A DNA stretch of 64,000 nucleotides from Trichobilharzia regenti (Eukaryota > Platyhelminthes > Trematoda > Strigeidida > Schistosomatidae): contig OX235270.1 in the NCBI GenBank assembly GCA_944472135.2, positions 86,251,168 through 86,315,167 on the forward strand, given 5' to 3'. A program made the translations under genes and the position numbers. How positions within the stretch are numbered: position 1 is the stretch's first letter; each line of letters starts with the position of its first letter. A model generated the notes under the pieces. It made no database searches, was not told the DNA's origin, and was given only the letters and a program-made list of their open reading frames with translations. Below, in pieces: positions 21,897-33,145 of this stretch.

Positions 21897-23166
21897 CTCC
21901 CCGGCAAAAAAGCAATCCATCCTTTTTTCCATCACGACCAATACACAATGACTTGGATGACATCGCGAGAACCTGGGTCACACGGACAGAGCTGAAATGG
22001 AAAACAAACAGAAAAGCCAACACACCACAAGCATACCCACAGCACAATCTCACACATCAATGACGACCTGCGCCTCCAGACAGAGACCTCCTCTTGACAT
22101 CTTGCAACACAATCGCCACTTACTAGAATGACTCTTGCAGAATGCAAAGTGACCATGGCAGCACCTCACGATACTCTACGCACATCCTCTTATCTACTCA
22201 TTACCAATTACCACTGAAATCGCTTGTCACTCATTCTTCCTCAGTTCTAGTAACGATGACGTATGCAAGCCTCAGCCGTCTACACTCTCTCTCCCCGGCG
22301 TGTGGGGCCACAGCTAATCATTATCTCCGTATGCATTTCATTCTCAGAAATAGCCTCCCCGGCCTATGCGACCCATCTGCTGTCCTTAACATCAATCAAT
22401 TCATTCATGGATGTAGAAGAGTGGACACAACTTCAGAAGTAATCACGACGAAGATTTTAACAAAACTACGTAATAACAACGAGGTACGAAAACAACAAGT
22501 AAACACAATGGATCCAAAAACACCAATTGATAGGACACACCACACGTATACACAAACAGTACAAACAAATTCGCAGATCGTGTCTCAATGGAATTCCTTT
22601 GAACAATCACAGGACTAACACCAGTACACTTGCAACCCTTCTCACGTTGACGATTGTAAGTTGTGGAATGTCCGGACACAAACAAGATTAACCAACAATT
22701 ACATCAATAAGAACTCACACAACTATTTAACACAAACATATGTACAATCACTACATCAAATGTTGTGGATTCCGGCATGACAAACTACCCTTGAAGAACT
22801 GTAGGACTTACAGCAGTACGCCTACATTCCTTCTCAGGTTGATGATCCAAGTGGAAGTCGTCCGGACACAAACAGAATTACCAACAGCTAGATGACAGAT
22901 GATATCAATTCAGTATATACAATATGAACATATGTACAAAATCACACACCAAGCACATTGGACTGCTCATTGATGCGCTACCCTTTGAAGAATTGTAGGA
23001 CTTACAGCAGTACGCCTACAACCCTTCTCAGGTTGACGCTCTAGGTTGGAAAATCGTCGCAGAGTTCATTTGCTGACTTCCTTCTATGAGCTAAATCCTC
23101 AAATCTGAACGGTAACACGCTCATGTCATTGTATCGTAGAATGTAGATGACGAACAATCACACGAC

Positions 23167-24995
23167 CTATCTGGTCAACCAACCGTAGGCACAGAGTAAT
23201 ATACACCAAAGATAATAGCATTCAAATAGTAACTTGAAACTAGAAATGCCTTTATTCATGCAAGTCAATTTAACAATTACTCTCTCGTTTACACTTGGCT
23301 TATCCTCACTAAACTGAGCAATATCTTTCGTCTTTTCAAACGCACCAATACTATCATAGTCATTGCACAAGATACTTGAGTTGATGGGCGTCTGTTTCAT
23401 CGTGGATGACATCACCAACGACGACTGATTGATACCAGTTGATGAAGCTAGCGGTGGATGAAAAGCTGTTGTGGTTCGGCTTTCAGAAATTTGTCTACCT
23501 GCAAGACCACCACCACTGCCGTCTTTTACTATCAGCTCAGGTTTAGCACTAGCATCTGATGATAGGTGGGCTACACGCTGATCAATCACACTGACGATTT
23601 GACAAGTATGCATGCCTTCTGCAACTGCACCTGCATTTATTTCTACTTCACGTTCAAGTTTTACAGAACCTTTATTCAACTCAGCAGTAGTAGGCATTCC
23701 CCTCATCTCATCATGATCAACCAAAGACAAATCTGCACTATCATGATCATCGACACGAATATTCACTTTACCGTCAATTTCATCATCTTCAAACTCTTCA
23801 GTAACAGAAGTGGACAATTTTGGTTCCTCCCCACAAATCATTAAAGGTTTTATATCTTCACTCTGACTAGTAATGCCTTGTAAACTTGTGGAGTCAGAAC
23901 TCCACTCTGAAGCAGTAACTCTCTTCTGTGACACTCTATTCAACAATTGCTTACCCGTTGCAACTACAGACTTGTTGACCGCACCGTTATCGTCACACAA
24001 TTCGGAGTCAGGCCTGGAGTTTACATTTAGCTTATCACTGAACTTGCTCACTGGTTCACAGTTCACTTCTCTGTGCACTTCCTGCAAACATGTGAAACAA
24101 AACCGTGTTTGTCTTGCATCTTGCAACTTATCTGTTGAGCATGTACTACGAAACCTGTTGCACTCATTAAGTTTATATGCATTACTAGACATCATGGAGC
24201 CTTCTCGATATCCACCTCTCTGAGGCCTATTCGTCATCAATGAGTGCGTTTTACCCTCAGACTGCTCTATTCTAGGGGTGAGATCTAATAGACTGGAAAA
24301 CTTGCTCATAGATTGATTGACGCTATCTTTTACCAGTTTAAGGATATCATCAAACTTTGGCTCGATACCCTCATCCTCCATACGGGAGCTTATCTTCACC
24401 CACTTCCTTTGCAGTCGAGTAGGTAGACGTCTTGCTATTACTTCTAGTATAAAACTCGAGTTGAGGTCACTCGTGCGATTCATCGAAATCATTCCATTCT
24501 TGTAAATTACCAAATTATCTAAAAACTCAGTGAGTGCCTGGGAGTCATCCTGTAATTGACCACCATTACCCTTAACCGCCTCGAATAATTTCCCTACAAT
24601 CATCGAAGGTCTTCCAAACCTTTGACGTAATATGCTCATAGCCTCGTAGTAGCCCTCTTTTGGCTTCATAAACTTACAGCACTGTATAGCTCTTGCAGCA
24701 TCTCCAGTGCAATATCTCATCAAATACATTAACTTCAATTCATCATTTAATAAAAACCACTCAACATGATAACAAACTCCTTTACAAATTGTAAATAATC
24801 GGTCGGGTTTCCATCAAAACACCGTGGTTCAAATTTAGGGAGTTTGATGTTCCTATTATCGCTGGACGGCGAAACAGTAACATCAACCATGTCACGCTTA
24901 ACATCAGACACATCGTTACAAGTAACAGACAAGTCACCATGACTTACTTTCCTGTTTGCATCCAAGACACTCTGTCCCATCTTTGACCCAGGCAT
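23167..24995 (-). CDS. Gag plus C-terminal extension of element B (one frameshift)
   Basis: 24747-24995 encodes the Gag start (MPGSKMGQSVLDANRK to EFVIMLSGFY). A one-base deletion shifts the frame, and 23167-24738 continues with KLMYLMRYCTGDAARAIQCC and LPTRLQRKWVKISSRMEDE. The CCHC knuckle is intact (CFTCLQEVHREVNC, spacing C-X2-C-X4-H-X4-C). The acidic Ser/Thr-rich extension then ends in the hydrophobic FKLLFECYYLWC segment. The same frameshift is present in C. Beyond about VVATGK the sequence follows A, not C. Pol enzymes are absent. Confidence 0.75.
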
Positions 24996-25140
24996 TGTTG
25001 AAATTGACCCAATTCCAAAAACGTTCCAGATATTGCTTGTTCAAAGAGGACTTGACCGGCACCAGGAAAAATGAACGGCGATTATCCAAACTTTCACCAA
25101 CTGTTTGAATCCGCCAGATCTGTTTCTATCGTCAGAAACT

Positions 25141-25503
25141 GTCAATCACGTCTCATAAACCGTTAATACCCAGCTTTCGCTACGTTCGGGCCCAAAAAAA
25201 AAAAAAAAAAAAAAAAAACGCTTAGTTATAACGGACGAAAAAACCAAAACACCGATCTGCCGTTTGATATTTCTGTATTGTTACACCAACATATAAAAGG
25301 AATAAGCGAACTAAGCAAACTAAGGTCTGAAAACTAATATTACAATAATAAATCATTGTTACTTCTGACGATGTTTCACTCTTCTTTCTGAACAGCGACC
25401 GATGAGACGATGACTGTCGTATTGATGCCTCCGCGAAAATTGGGGAAGTTGGTTTCGAGCAAACAATCAAGAATCGATCGTTCAATCTTCAACTACATTG
25501 ACA
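25141..25503 (-). repeat. 5' LTR of element B with a 24-base A run
   Basis: TGTCA...TGACA borders. On the plus strand 25195-25218 is an unbroken run of 24 A where sister LTRs have CTGAGAAATCTTCGAAGAAC-like sequence. It may be a real replacement or an assembly or polishing fault. Confidence 0.8.
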
Positions 25504-25538
25504 GGTGGGCGTTAGCGGTTTTTGAGACGTGATTGACA
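25504..25538 (+). repeat. LTR 3'-end fragment
   Basis: The last 30 or so bases of a plus-strand LTR (GGGCGTTAGCGG, ending GTGATTGACA) lie between element B and LINE-B. It marks a further LTR element lost by deletion or recombination. Confidence 0.7.
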
Positions 25539-27069
25539 CTGGTCATTTGTTATTTTGTAGACAGTAATTAAATCCCCCCTGAGACGTCGGTAGCTAAGTG
25601 CGAATAGACCCAATTTCTTCAGCCTTTCATCATAGAGTTTATTTCGGAGACCAACTATTCCTTTGGTTGGCCGTCCTTGGACTGTTTCAAAGGGTTTGGC
25701 GTCTCTTCTAAGCAATGTGGGTGCAATAATATTATGCACTTCAAGGTGTGGTTTGACGTGTATTTTGTACAACGTTAGAAAATGCTGAATAGTGAGTACA
25801 CCTAACTATCTATTTGTAAAGTGTACGACCGCATATTTACTCGCTACATCCCCCGTGTAATTTACGCTTGTATCCATTTTCTCCGTTAGAACTAGACCTA
25901 AGTCGCTTTCCGACGTTGTGCAGGACAAGCTTTCATTGCACAGAGTGTAACTTGCATTCTGCAGTCTACAGGTGCGAAACTTCACTACTTTGCAGGTTTT
26001 TAGGTTGAAAGTCATGCCACTGGCCACCGCCTAGTCTTCCAGAAGCTTTAGATCTTCCTGCAGCCTATTTGAGTCCTCCGGACACTTTATCGCCCTCCAT
26101 ATCTTTAAGTCTTATGCGTATAGAAGAGTCGGGCAGCTTGGACGGCATGGTAGATCATTGATAAAAATCAAAACATCAGTGGTCGTAGTATAGAACCCTG
26201 TGACACTCCTGATGACGGGCTGTGCCAAGATGATCGGACTCGATTGACCTTAGTGCAAAATTGCCTGTCAGCTAGGTAGTCCTTTAACCATTACAGAAGT
26301 GGTTCACCCGTAATTTCCTGGCTTATTTTGTGTAGGAGAAGGTCATGGTGAACAGTGTCAAATGCCTCCTCAAAGTCTAGGAAGACAACATGGACTGGAA
26401 CGTTCATATCCCAGCATGATGTTCAATCGTCCCAAGTGGATAGTAGGTTTTCTAAACAGGATCTACCTTTCCTGAGACCATGTTGGGCTTCATGGTGTAT
26501 GTTAGACCTATCGAGGTATTCCCTGATGGGCTCATCAATAATACTTTCCAGTACTTTTGATACCACTAGGAGTAGAGCTACTGGTCTATAACTAGTGGCG
26601 TTTTGCCTATCCCCACATCTGAAGATCGGAGAAAGGATGGCTCTTTTCCACTCCCTTGGCAGTTTCACCGAATCCATTGAGTGTTTGAACAAGTCGCACA
26701 GGGGCCTACAGAGAGCTTCCGCGAACTGTTTCAGAACAGATGGCCTAATGTCGTCACAAACTGGGGACTTCCCAGGTATGAGTCACTGTAGATTCCTTAG
26801 TACTATTGCGGGGTTTATATGAGGCGTAGCCACTGGGTCTTCCTCCTGTGAAATAGTGGTGCCACCATTTTGGTCCGCAACGGTAATACCCACGTTGCTG
26901 TTTAGCTGTTTGGCGAAAGCTAAACTGAATGCTTCAGCCATCTCCAGACTAGTGGGATTTTGACCGTTTGGGCCTACCGACGCGCATGCCCTATGGTTGG
27001 TAGGTTTTCTTTACAGCATGAATCCGTACAACATATTGTAAATTACTAGGAGTTTTTTAGCAAGGCTAG
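25539..27069 (-). pseudogene. LINE-B, RT and C-terminal segment (CR1-type)
   Basis: Decayed minus-strand RT: 26423-26692 (VKLPREWKRAILSPIFRCGD, SYRPVALLLVVSKVLESII, QHGLRKGRSCLENLL), then stops, 25806-26027 (MTFNLKTCKVVKF) and 25512-25772 (RNKLYDERLKKLGLFALS, YRRLRGDLITVYKI). The catalytic box reads LYA-stop-DLK: the first Asp codon is replaced by TAA near 26114. The 5' end at 27069 continues in the piece at 37826-38040 once the LTR elements between are removed; the 5-bp GCTAG is present on both sides. Confidence 0.75.
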
Positions 27070-27428
27070 TGTCAATGTAGTCGAAGATTGAACGATCAAT
27101 TCATGGTTGTTTGCTCAAAACCAACTTCCCCAATTTTCGCGGAGGCATCAATCAGCCAGTCATCGTCTCATCGGTCGCTGTTCAGAAAGAAGTCAGCAGA
27201 AAACCGTCAGAAGTAATATTGTGATTTATTATTGTAACATTTGTTCACAGACCTTAGTTGTAACAGTGTTTATATGTTGGTGTTACAATAAAGAATCCTC
27301 GAGTCGCCAATTGATGCTTTGGTTTTTGCGTCCGTTATTACTAAGCGTTTCTGAGAAGCTTCGTGGAATAGCGTGAGCCCGAGTGCAGCAAGAGCTGTGC
27401 ATTAACGGTTTACGAGACGTGGCTGACA
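27070..27428 (+). repeat. 5' LTR of element C
   Basis: TGTCAATGTAGTCG start, GTGGCTGACA end, AATAAA signal at 27287-27292. Same subtype as the LTRs at 37467 and of D and E. Preceded by GCTAG in LINE-B. Confidence 0.9.
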
Positions 27429-27592
27429 GTTTCTGACGGTGAAGTCAGTTTCTGGCGGCGGAAATATTTTCCGACGGATTCAGATAGCTGGTGACATTTT
27501 GGATAGTCACCGTTCATCTTTACTGGTGTCGGCCAAGTGTTCTTTGAACAAGCAATATCTGGAACGTTTTTGGAATTGGGTCAATTTCAACA

Positions 27593-29547
27593 ATGCCTGG
27601 GTCAAAGATGGGACAGAGTGTCTTGGATGCAAACAGGAAAGTAAGTCATGGTGACTTGTCTGTTACTTGTAACGATGTGTCTGATGTTAAGCGTGACATG
27701 GTTGATGTTACTGTTTCGCCGTCCAGCGATAATAGGAACATCAAACTCCCTAAATTTGAACCACGGTGTTTTGATGGAAACCCGACCGATTATTTACAAT
27801 TTGTTAAGGAGTTTGTTATCATGTTGAGTGGTTTTTATTAAATGATGAATTGAAGTTAATGTATTTGATGAGATATTGCACTGGAGATGCTGCAAGAGCT
27901 ATACAGTGCTGTAAGTTTATGAAGCCAAAAGAGGGCTACTACGAGGCTATGAGCATATTACGTCAAAGGTTTGGAAGACCTTCGATGATTGTAGGGAAAT
28001 TATTCGAGGCGGTTAAGGGTAATGGTGGTCAATTGCAGGATGACTCCCAGGCACTCACTGAGTTTTTAGATAATTTGGTAATTTACAAGAATGGAATGAT
28101 TTCGATGAATCGCACGAGTGACCTCAACTCGAGTTTTATACTAGAAGTAATAGCAAGACGTCTACCTACTCGACTGCAAAGGAAGTGGGTGAAGATAAGC
28201 TCCCGTATGGAGGATGAGGGTATCGAGCCAAAGTTTGATGATATCCTTAAACTGGTAAAAGATAGCGTCAATCAATCTATGAGCAAGTTTTCCAGTCTAT
28301 TAGATCTCACCCCTAGAATAGAGCAGTCTGAGGGTAAAACGCACTCATTGATGACGAATAGGCCTCAGAGAGGTGGATATCGAGAAGGCTCCATGATGTC
28401 TAGTAATGCATATAAACTTAATGAGTGCAACAGGTTTCGTAGTACATGCTCAACAGATAAGTTGCAAGATGCAAGACAAACACGGTTTTGTTTCACATGT
28501 TTGCAGGAAGTGCACAGAGAAGTGAACTGTGAACCAGTGAGCAAGTTCAGTGATAAGCTAAATGTAAACTCCAGGCCTGACTCCGAATTGTGTGACGATA
28601 ACGGTGCGGTCAACAAGTCTGTAGTTGCAACTGGTAAGCCGTTGTTGAATAGAGTGTCACAGAAGAGAGTTACTGCTTCAGAGTGGAGTTCTGACTCCAC
28701 AATTTTACAAGGCATTACTAGTCAGAGTGAAGGTATAAAACCTTTAATGATTTGTGGGGAGGAACCAAAATTGTCTACTTCTGTTATTAAAGAGTTTGAA
28801 GATGATGAACTTGACGGTAAATTGAATATTTGTGATAATGATCATGATACTTCACAGTTGTCTTTGGTTGATCATGATGAGATGAGGGGAATGCCTACTA
28901 CTGCTAAGTTAAATAATGTTTATGTACAACTTGAACGTGAAGTAGAAATAAATGCAGGTGCAGTTGCAGAAGGCATGCATACTTGTCAAATCGTCAGTGT
29001 GAGTGATCAGCATGCAGCCCACCTATCATCAGATGCTAGTGCTAAACCTGAGCTGATAGTAAAAGACGGCAGTGGTGGTGGTCTGGCAGGTAGACAAATT
29101 TCTGAAAGTCGATCAACAACAGCTTTTGATCCACCGCTAACTTCATCAACTGATATCAATCAGTCGTCGTTGGTGCTGTCATCCACAGTGAAACAGACAC
29201 CCATCATCTCAAGTATCTTGTGCAATGACTATGCTAGTATCAGTTCGTTTGAAAGGACGATTATCAATGGTCAGTTTAGTGAGGATAAGCCAAGTGTAAA
29301 CGAGAGAGTAATTGTTAAATTGACTTGCATGAATAAAGGCATTTCTAGTTTCAAGTTACTATTTGAATGTTATTATCTTTGGTGTAAGTTTCTCTGTTTC
29401 TACACTTGGATGATGAGATATGTCGTGTGTTTGTTGGTCATCTATATTCTAAGATACAATGACATGAGCGTGTTACCGTTCAGATTTGAGGATATAGCTC
29501 ATATAATGAAGTTAGCAAATGAACTCTGCGACGATTTTCCAACCTAG
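27593..29547 (+). CDS. Gag with novel C-terminal extension, element C (one frameshift)
   Basis: 27593-27841 gives the first 82 residues; after a one-base deletion 27850-29547 continues for 565 codons. Order in the second part: BEL/Pao Gag core (KLMYLMRYCTGDAARAIQCC, RQRFGRPSMIVGKLFE, LPTRLQRKWVKISSR), CCHC knuckle at residues 214-227 (all four ligands present), acidic Ser/Thr-rich region about 230-495, a strongly hydrophobic segment about 500-537 (YYLWCKFLCFYTWMMRY, VVCLLVIYIL) and a short polar end (FEDIAHIMKLANELCDDFPT). In BEL/Pao elements an aspartic protease should follow the knuckle; it is not here. The hydrophobic end could be membrane-spanning. Of the copies, only C keeps this long end open. 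What the extension does is unknown. Confidence 0.75.
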
Positions 29548-29550
29548 AGC

Positions 29551-29800
29551 GTCAAACTGAGAAGGGTTGTAGGCGTACTGCTGTAAGTCCTACAATTCTT
29601 CAAAGGGTAGCGCATCAATGAGCAGTCCAATGTGCTTGGTGTGTGATTTTGTATATATGTTCATATTGTATATACTGAATTGATATCATCTGTCATCTAG
29701 CTGTTGGTAATTCTGTTTGTGTCCGGACGACTTCCACTTGGATCATCAACCTGAGAAGGAATGTAGGCGTACTGGTGTAAGTCTTGCAATTCTTCAAGGG
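29551..29800 (+). repeat. 193-bp repeat, 1.3 units, element C
   Basis: Unit starts at 29551 and 29744, again 193 bases apart. Unit 1 corresponds to the first unit of A; the second A unit is absent. Confidence 0.8.
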
Positions 29801-30505
29801 TATTCCATCAAGACATGTAATGCGAGTTTTTGTGTAGTGTTTGTATATACGTGTGCTGTGTGATATCAATTGGTGTTATTTGAATTCATTATGTTTACTC
29901 GTTGTTTTTGTACCTTGTTGTTATTGCATAATTTTGTTAAAATCTTCGTCGTGATTACTTCTGAAGTTGTGTCCACTCTCTACATCCATGAATGAATTGA
30001 TTGATGTTAAGGACAGCAGATAGGTCGTATACGCCGGGGAGGCTATGCTATTGCTGAGAATGAAATGCACACGGAGGTAATTGTTAGCTGCGGTCCAACA
30101 CGCCGGGGAGAAAGAGTGTAAACGACTGAGACTCGCATGCGTCACCGTTACTAGAACTGAGGAAGAATGAGTGACAAGCGATTTCAGTGGTAATTGGTAG
30201 TGAGTAGATAAGAGGATGTGCGTAGAGTATCGTGAGGTGGTGCTATGGTCACATTGCATTCTGCAAGAGTCATTCTAGTAAGTGGCGATTGTGTTGCAAG
30301 ATGTCAAGAGGAGGTCTCTGTCTGGAGGCGCAGGTCGTCATTGATGTGTGAGATTGTGCTGTGGGTATACTTGTGGTGTGTTGGCTTTTCTGTTTGTTTT
30401 CCATTTCAGCTCTGTCCGTGTGACCCAGGTTCTCGCAATGGCATCCAAGTCAACGTGCATTGATCGTGAAGGAAAAAAGGGTTGGATCCCTTTTTTGCCG
30501 GGGAG

Positions 30506-30827
30506 TGTCAATGTAGTTGAAGATTGAACGATCAATTCTTGATTGTTTGCTCAAAACCAACTTCCCCAATTTTCGCGGAGGCATCAATACGACAGTCATC
30601 GTCTCATCGGTCGCTGTTCAGAAAGAAGAGTGAAACATCTTCAGAAACCTTAGTTCGCTTATTCCTTTTATATGTTGGTGTAACAATAAACAAATCTAAA
30701 GCGGCAGATCAGTGTTTTGGTTTTTTCGTCCGTTATAACTAAGCGTTTCTGAGAAATCTTCGAAGAACAGCGTGGGCCCGAGCGTAGCGAAAGCTGGGCA
30801 TTAACGGTTTATGAGACGTGATTGACA
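30506..30827 (+). repeat. 3' LTR of element C (322-bp subtype)
   Basis: Nearly identical to the 3' LTR of B, clearly different from C's own 5' LTR. Ends ATTGACA directly against the last codons of LINE-A ORF2; read on the minus strand its end supplies CQSRLINR and a stop. Confidence 0.9.
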
Positions 30828-33145
30828 ACTGTCGTTTGCAAACTCTTGTAGTTTGTCGTTAAGCACTTTTTTGAAGGAGGCCAATGTACCTGCTTGACGC
30901 ATTTCCATTGGTAGTTTATTCCATATCTGTGCATACCTAATCAAATAAAACTTTTGCCTGGTAGCTGTTTTACATTGTTCGATAGCTACTGTACCCTTAG
31001 TGTGTCTTAGTTTGTAGACACTGTCATCTGAAAGTCGAATGCCATTAGTAGAGGTAAAAACTAAGTGGTTTAGAAGCTTATAGTAAAGTGTTAAGTTTAG
31101 TCTCAGGCGTCTTAGCCATAGTGTTTCTAATCCTAGGGTGTCACATCTAGTGGAGTAGTTCGCACCATTTTCGGTTCCGAGTAATTTTGACGTGAAGTAC
31201 CTCTGCACTCCCTCGACTTTCAATTTGTCCTCTATGCGTATACTACTATACATGAATGAACAGTAATCAAATAAAGGACGCACACAAACCTTGTACAACA
31301 GAATTCTGGACTCATTTCTGTAAAAGTTCCTGAGTAGAAAGCCGATAAGTCTGCGTGACTTTGACACTTGTTTGGAGATATGTTCAGAAAATGATAAGTC
31401 ATGTGAGTATTTCAGTCCTAGGTCCAATACAGATTCCAGTCGTAAGAGTGCATGGCCTTGAATTGTCAGGTCAAGTTCTAAATTGTTGCAACCTATGCAG
31501 AGCCAGCCACATTTGTCGACATTAAACTGGAGTTGCCAGGTGTCACACCATCTGTCCATTTTTTCTAATTCTTGCTGTATGGCGTTTACTGTTATTCCGA
31601 GATCTGTGTTCTTGCATTTATAGGTCACTTTTAAGTCATCTGCATATAGTATTGGTTTACCAACACTAAAGCATTCACAGATACTGTTTATATATATTAT
31701 GAATAGGAGTGGGCCTAATACACTTCCCTGGATTACACCACTACTTACAGGTTTTGGCCTTGAGATTATCGAGCCAACTTTTGTTATCTGATTCCTGTCA
31801 CGGAGAAATGATTTTATCCAGCTCAGGAGAGGGTCACATATCCCTAGTGAGCATAACCTGCTGACTAGCAGATTATGGGGGACTCTATCGAAGGCTTTTG
31901 TTATATCGAAGTATAGCACAATTACTAGTTCTCTGTTGTCCCTGCTTCGTGTAACTTCATTGAAAAAGTCTATGTGACAGGTCGCACATGATCTCTTTTT
32001 GAGGAATCCGTGTTGTGATGGGTTGATAAGTTCATGTTCTAGTAAGTTGTCTGACACTTGGTCTTTAACCACTTTCTCCATTATTCGTGATATTACCGGT
32101 GTTATATTAATAGGTCTATAGTTGCATGCACTGGTTTTGGCCCCTGCTTTGTGCTTAGGTAGTATGTATGTGGTTTTCCACACTTCAGGATAAGTTCCAG
32201 TTTCCAGTGACAGAGTAAATATTCTAAGTAACAAGACTACCATTTCCGTGCTACCATTTTTGTATATGACAGATGGTATGTCGTCTGTTCCAGTACTGCC
32301 ATTTGACTTCAATGTCTTAATCGCTGAGTCTATATTTTGCATATTAAAATCTATTTCTCCTAATTTGTGGTTACTTTTGCAGGTCATTTGGAAATTTGGG
32401 GTCGAGTGCACTCTGGTGTCATTGCAAAACCACTCACTGAGGAGTTCACTTATTACCTGGGGATCGTTGTATATTACACCCCTATGTTCCAAGATGCTTA
32501 CATTATTGTCTTTACTGCTTTTTAGACGTTTTTGCAATATCCTACAAAGTTCCTGAGTTTTGGTGTTACCCATTAGCGCTTTATTTTCCTCATGTTGTGA
32601 CTTCATTTTGTGTTTCTCTTCAAGCAGTTTAAGAGTTTCATGTATTTGGTTTAACGCATTAAATTCCTTAAATACATGGTATTTCCTTTTCAATTTCTTT
32701 AGTTTTAGTCGCGTTTTCCGGTCAATAAATGGAGTTGGTGTCTTTAGGGCAGATTTTAGGGGCGCGATTGTGTCTCTTGCTGAGCCAACTGTTTTGTAGA
32801 AAATCTCAAGTGATGCTTCTAAGTTATTGTTGATGAAGTATTCTTCCCAGTCAGAACTTCTCAACAGATCTGATAGGAATTCCCAATCTGCATTCTTATA
32901 GTCCCTATATTGATAGCGCACCGGGGAATTTTTAGGTGTGTATTTAGTTGTTAGTCGGAGGGGTAGCGTGCAGTACAATATGTTGTGATCACTGTTATCG
33001 AGTTTATTTCCCACCTCTATCGAGATGGGCTCTATGTTATGACAGAGGATTAAGTCAAGAGTATTTTGGTTCCTTGTAGGGAGGCGCATGCACTGCTTCC
33101 ATCCTCCTATGTCTATAGCTTGTAGTAAAGGAGGGAGGGTGGCGT
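30828..33145 (-). CDS. LINE-A ORF2, linker, RT and C-terminus (CR1-type)
   Basis: Open from the methionine at 33089 down into the LTR; the frame also reads upstream to about 33145 (LLQAIDIGGWKQC). Domains in order: end of the endonuclease (NTLDLILCHN, LDNSDHNILYC), linker, then RT: GSTGTDDIPSVIYKNGS, ACNYRPINITPVISRIMEKV, QHGFLKKRSCATCHIDFF, VLYFDITKAFDRVPHNLL, SSGVIQGSVLGPLLFIIYIN and the catalytic ILYADDLKVTYK. No stop interrupts 750 codons. The last native codons are replaced by LTR sequence; the remnant at 46385-46445 shows how the tail continues elsewhere. Confidence 0.88.

Larger units (their letters stand above)
21575..25503 (-). mobile_element. LTR element B, Gag-only BEL/Pao-like family
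   Basis: Complete element in minus orientation, tail-to-tail with A; the symmetry centre is 21589. Order on its own strand: 5' LTR 25141-25503, leader, split gag 24995-23167, non-coding 3' region with 2.3 tandem units, GCCGGGGAG, 3' LTR. Its gag 5' half is like C and its 3' half like A. No pol. Confidence 0.85.
27070..30827 (+). mobile_element. LTR element C, Gag-only BEL/Pao-like family (best copy)
   Basis: 5' LTR 27070-27428, leader 27429-27592, gag and extension 27593-29547, non-coding 29548-30505, GCCGGGGAG at 30497-30505, 3' LTR 30506-30827. Complete between LTRs, but without protease, RT, RNase H or integrase. The LTRs are of different subtype, and the 5' flank GCTAG is not repeated after its own 3' LTR but after the LTR at 37467-37825. 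C is therefore a recombinant of two elements. Confidence 0.85.

Noticed and set aside
22142..22618. 158-codon open frame antisense to the 3' region of element B
   Set aside because: In A the mirror frame is broken by a single base, in C it is shorter and altered, and no domain is visible. Treated as chance.
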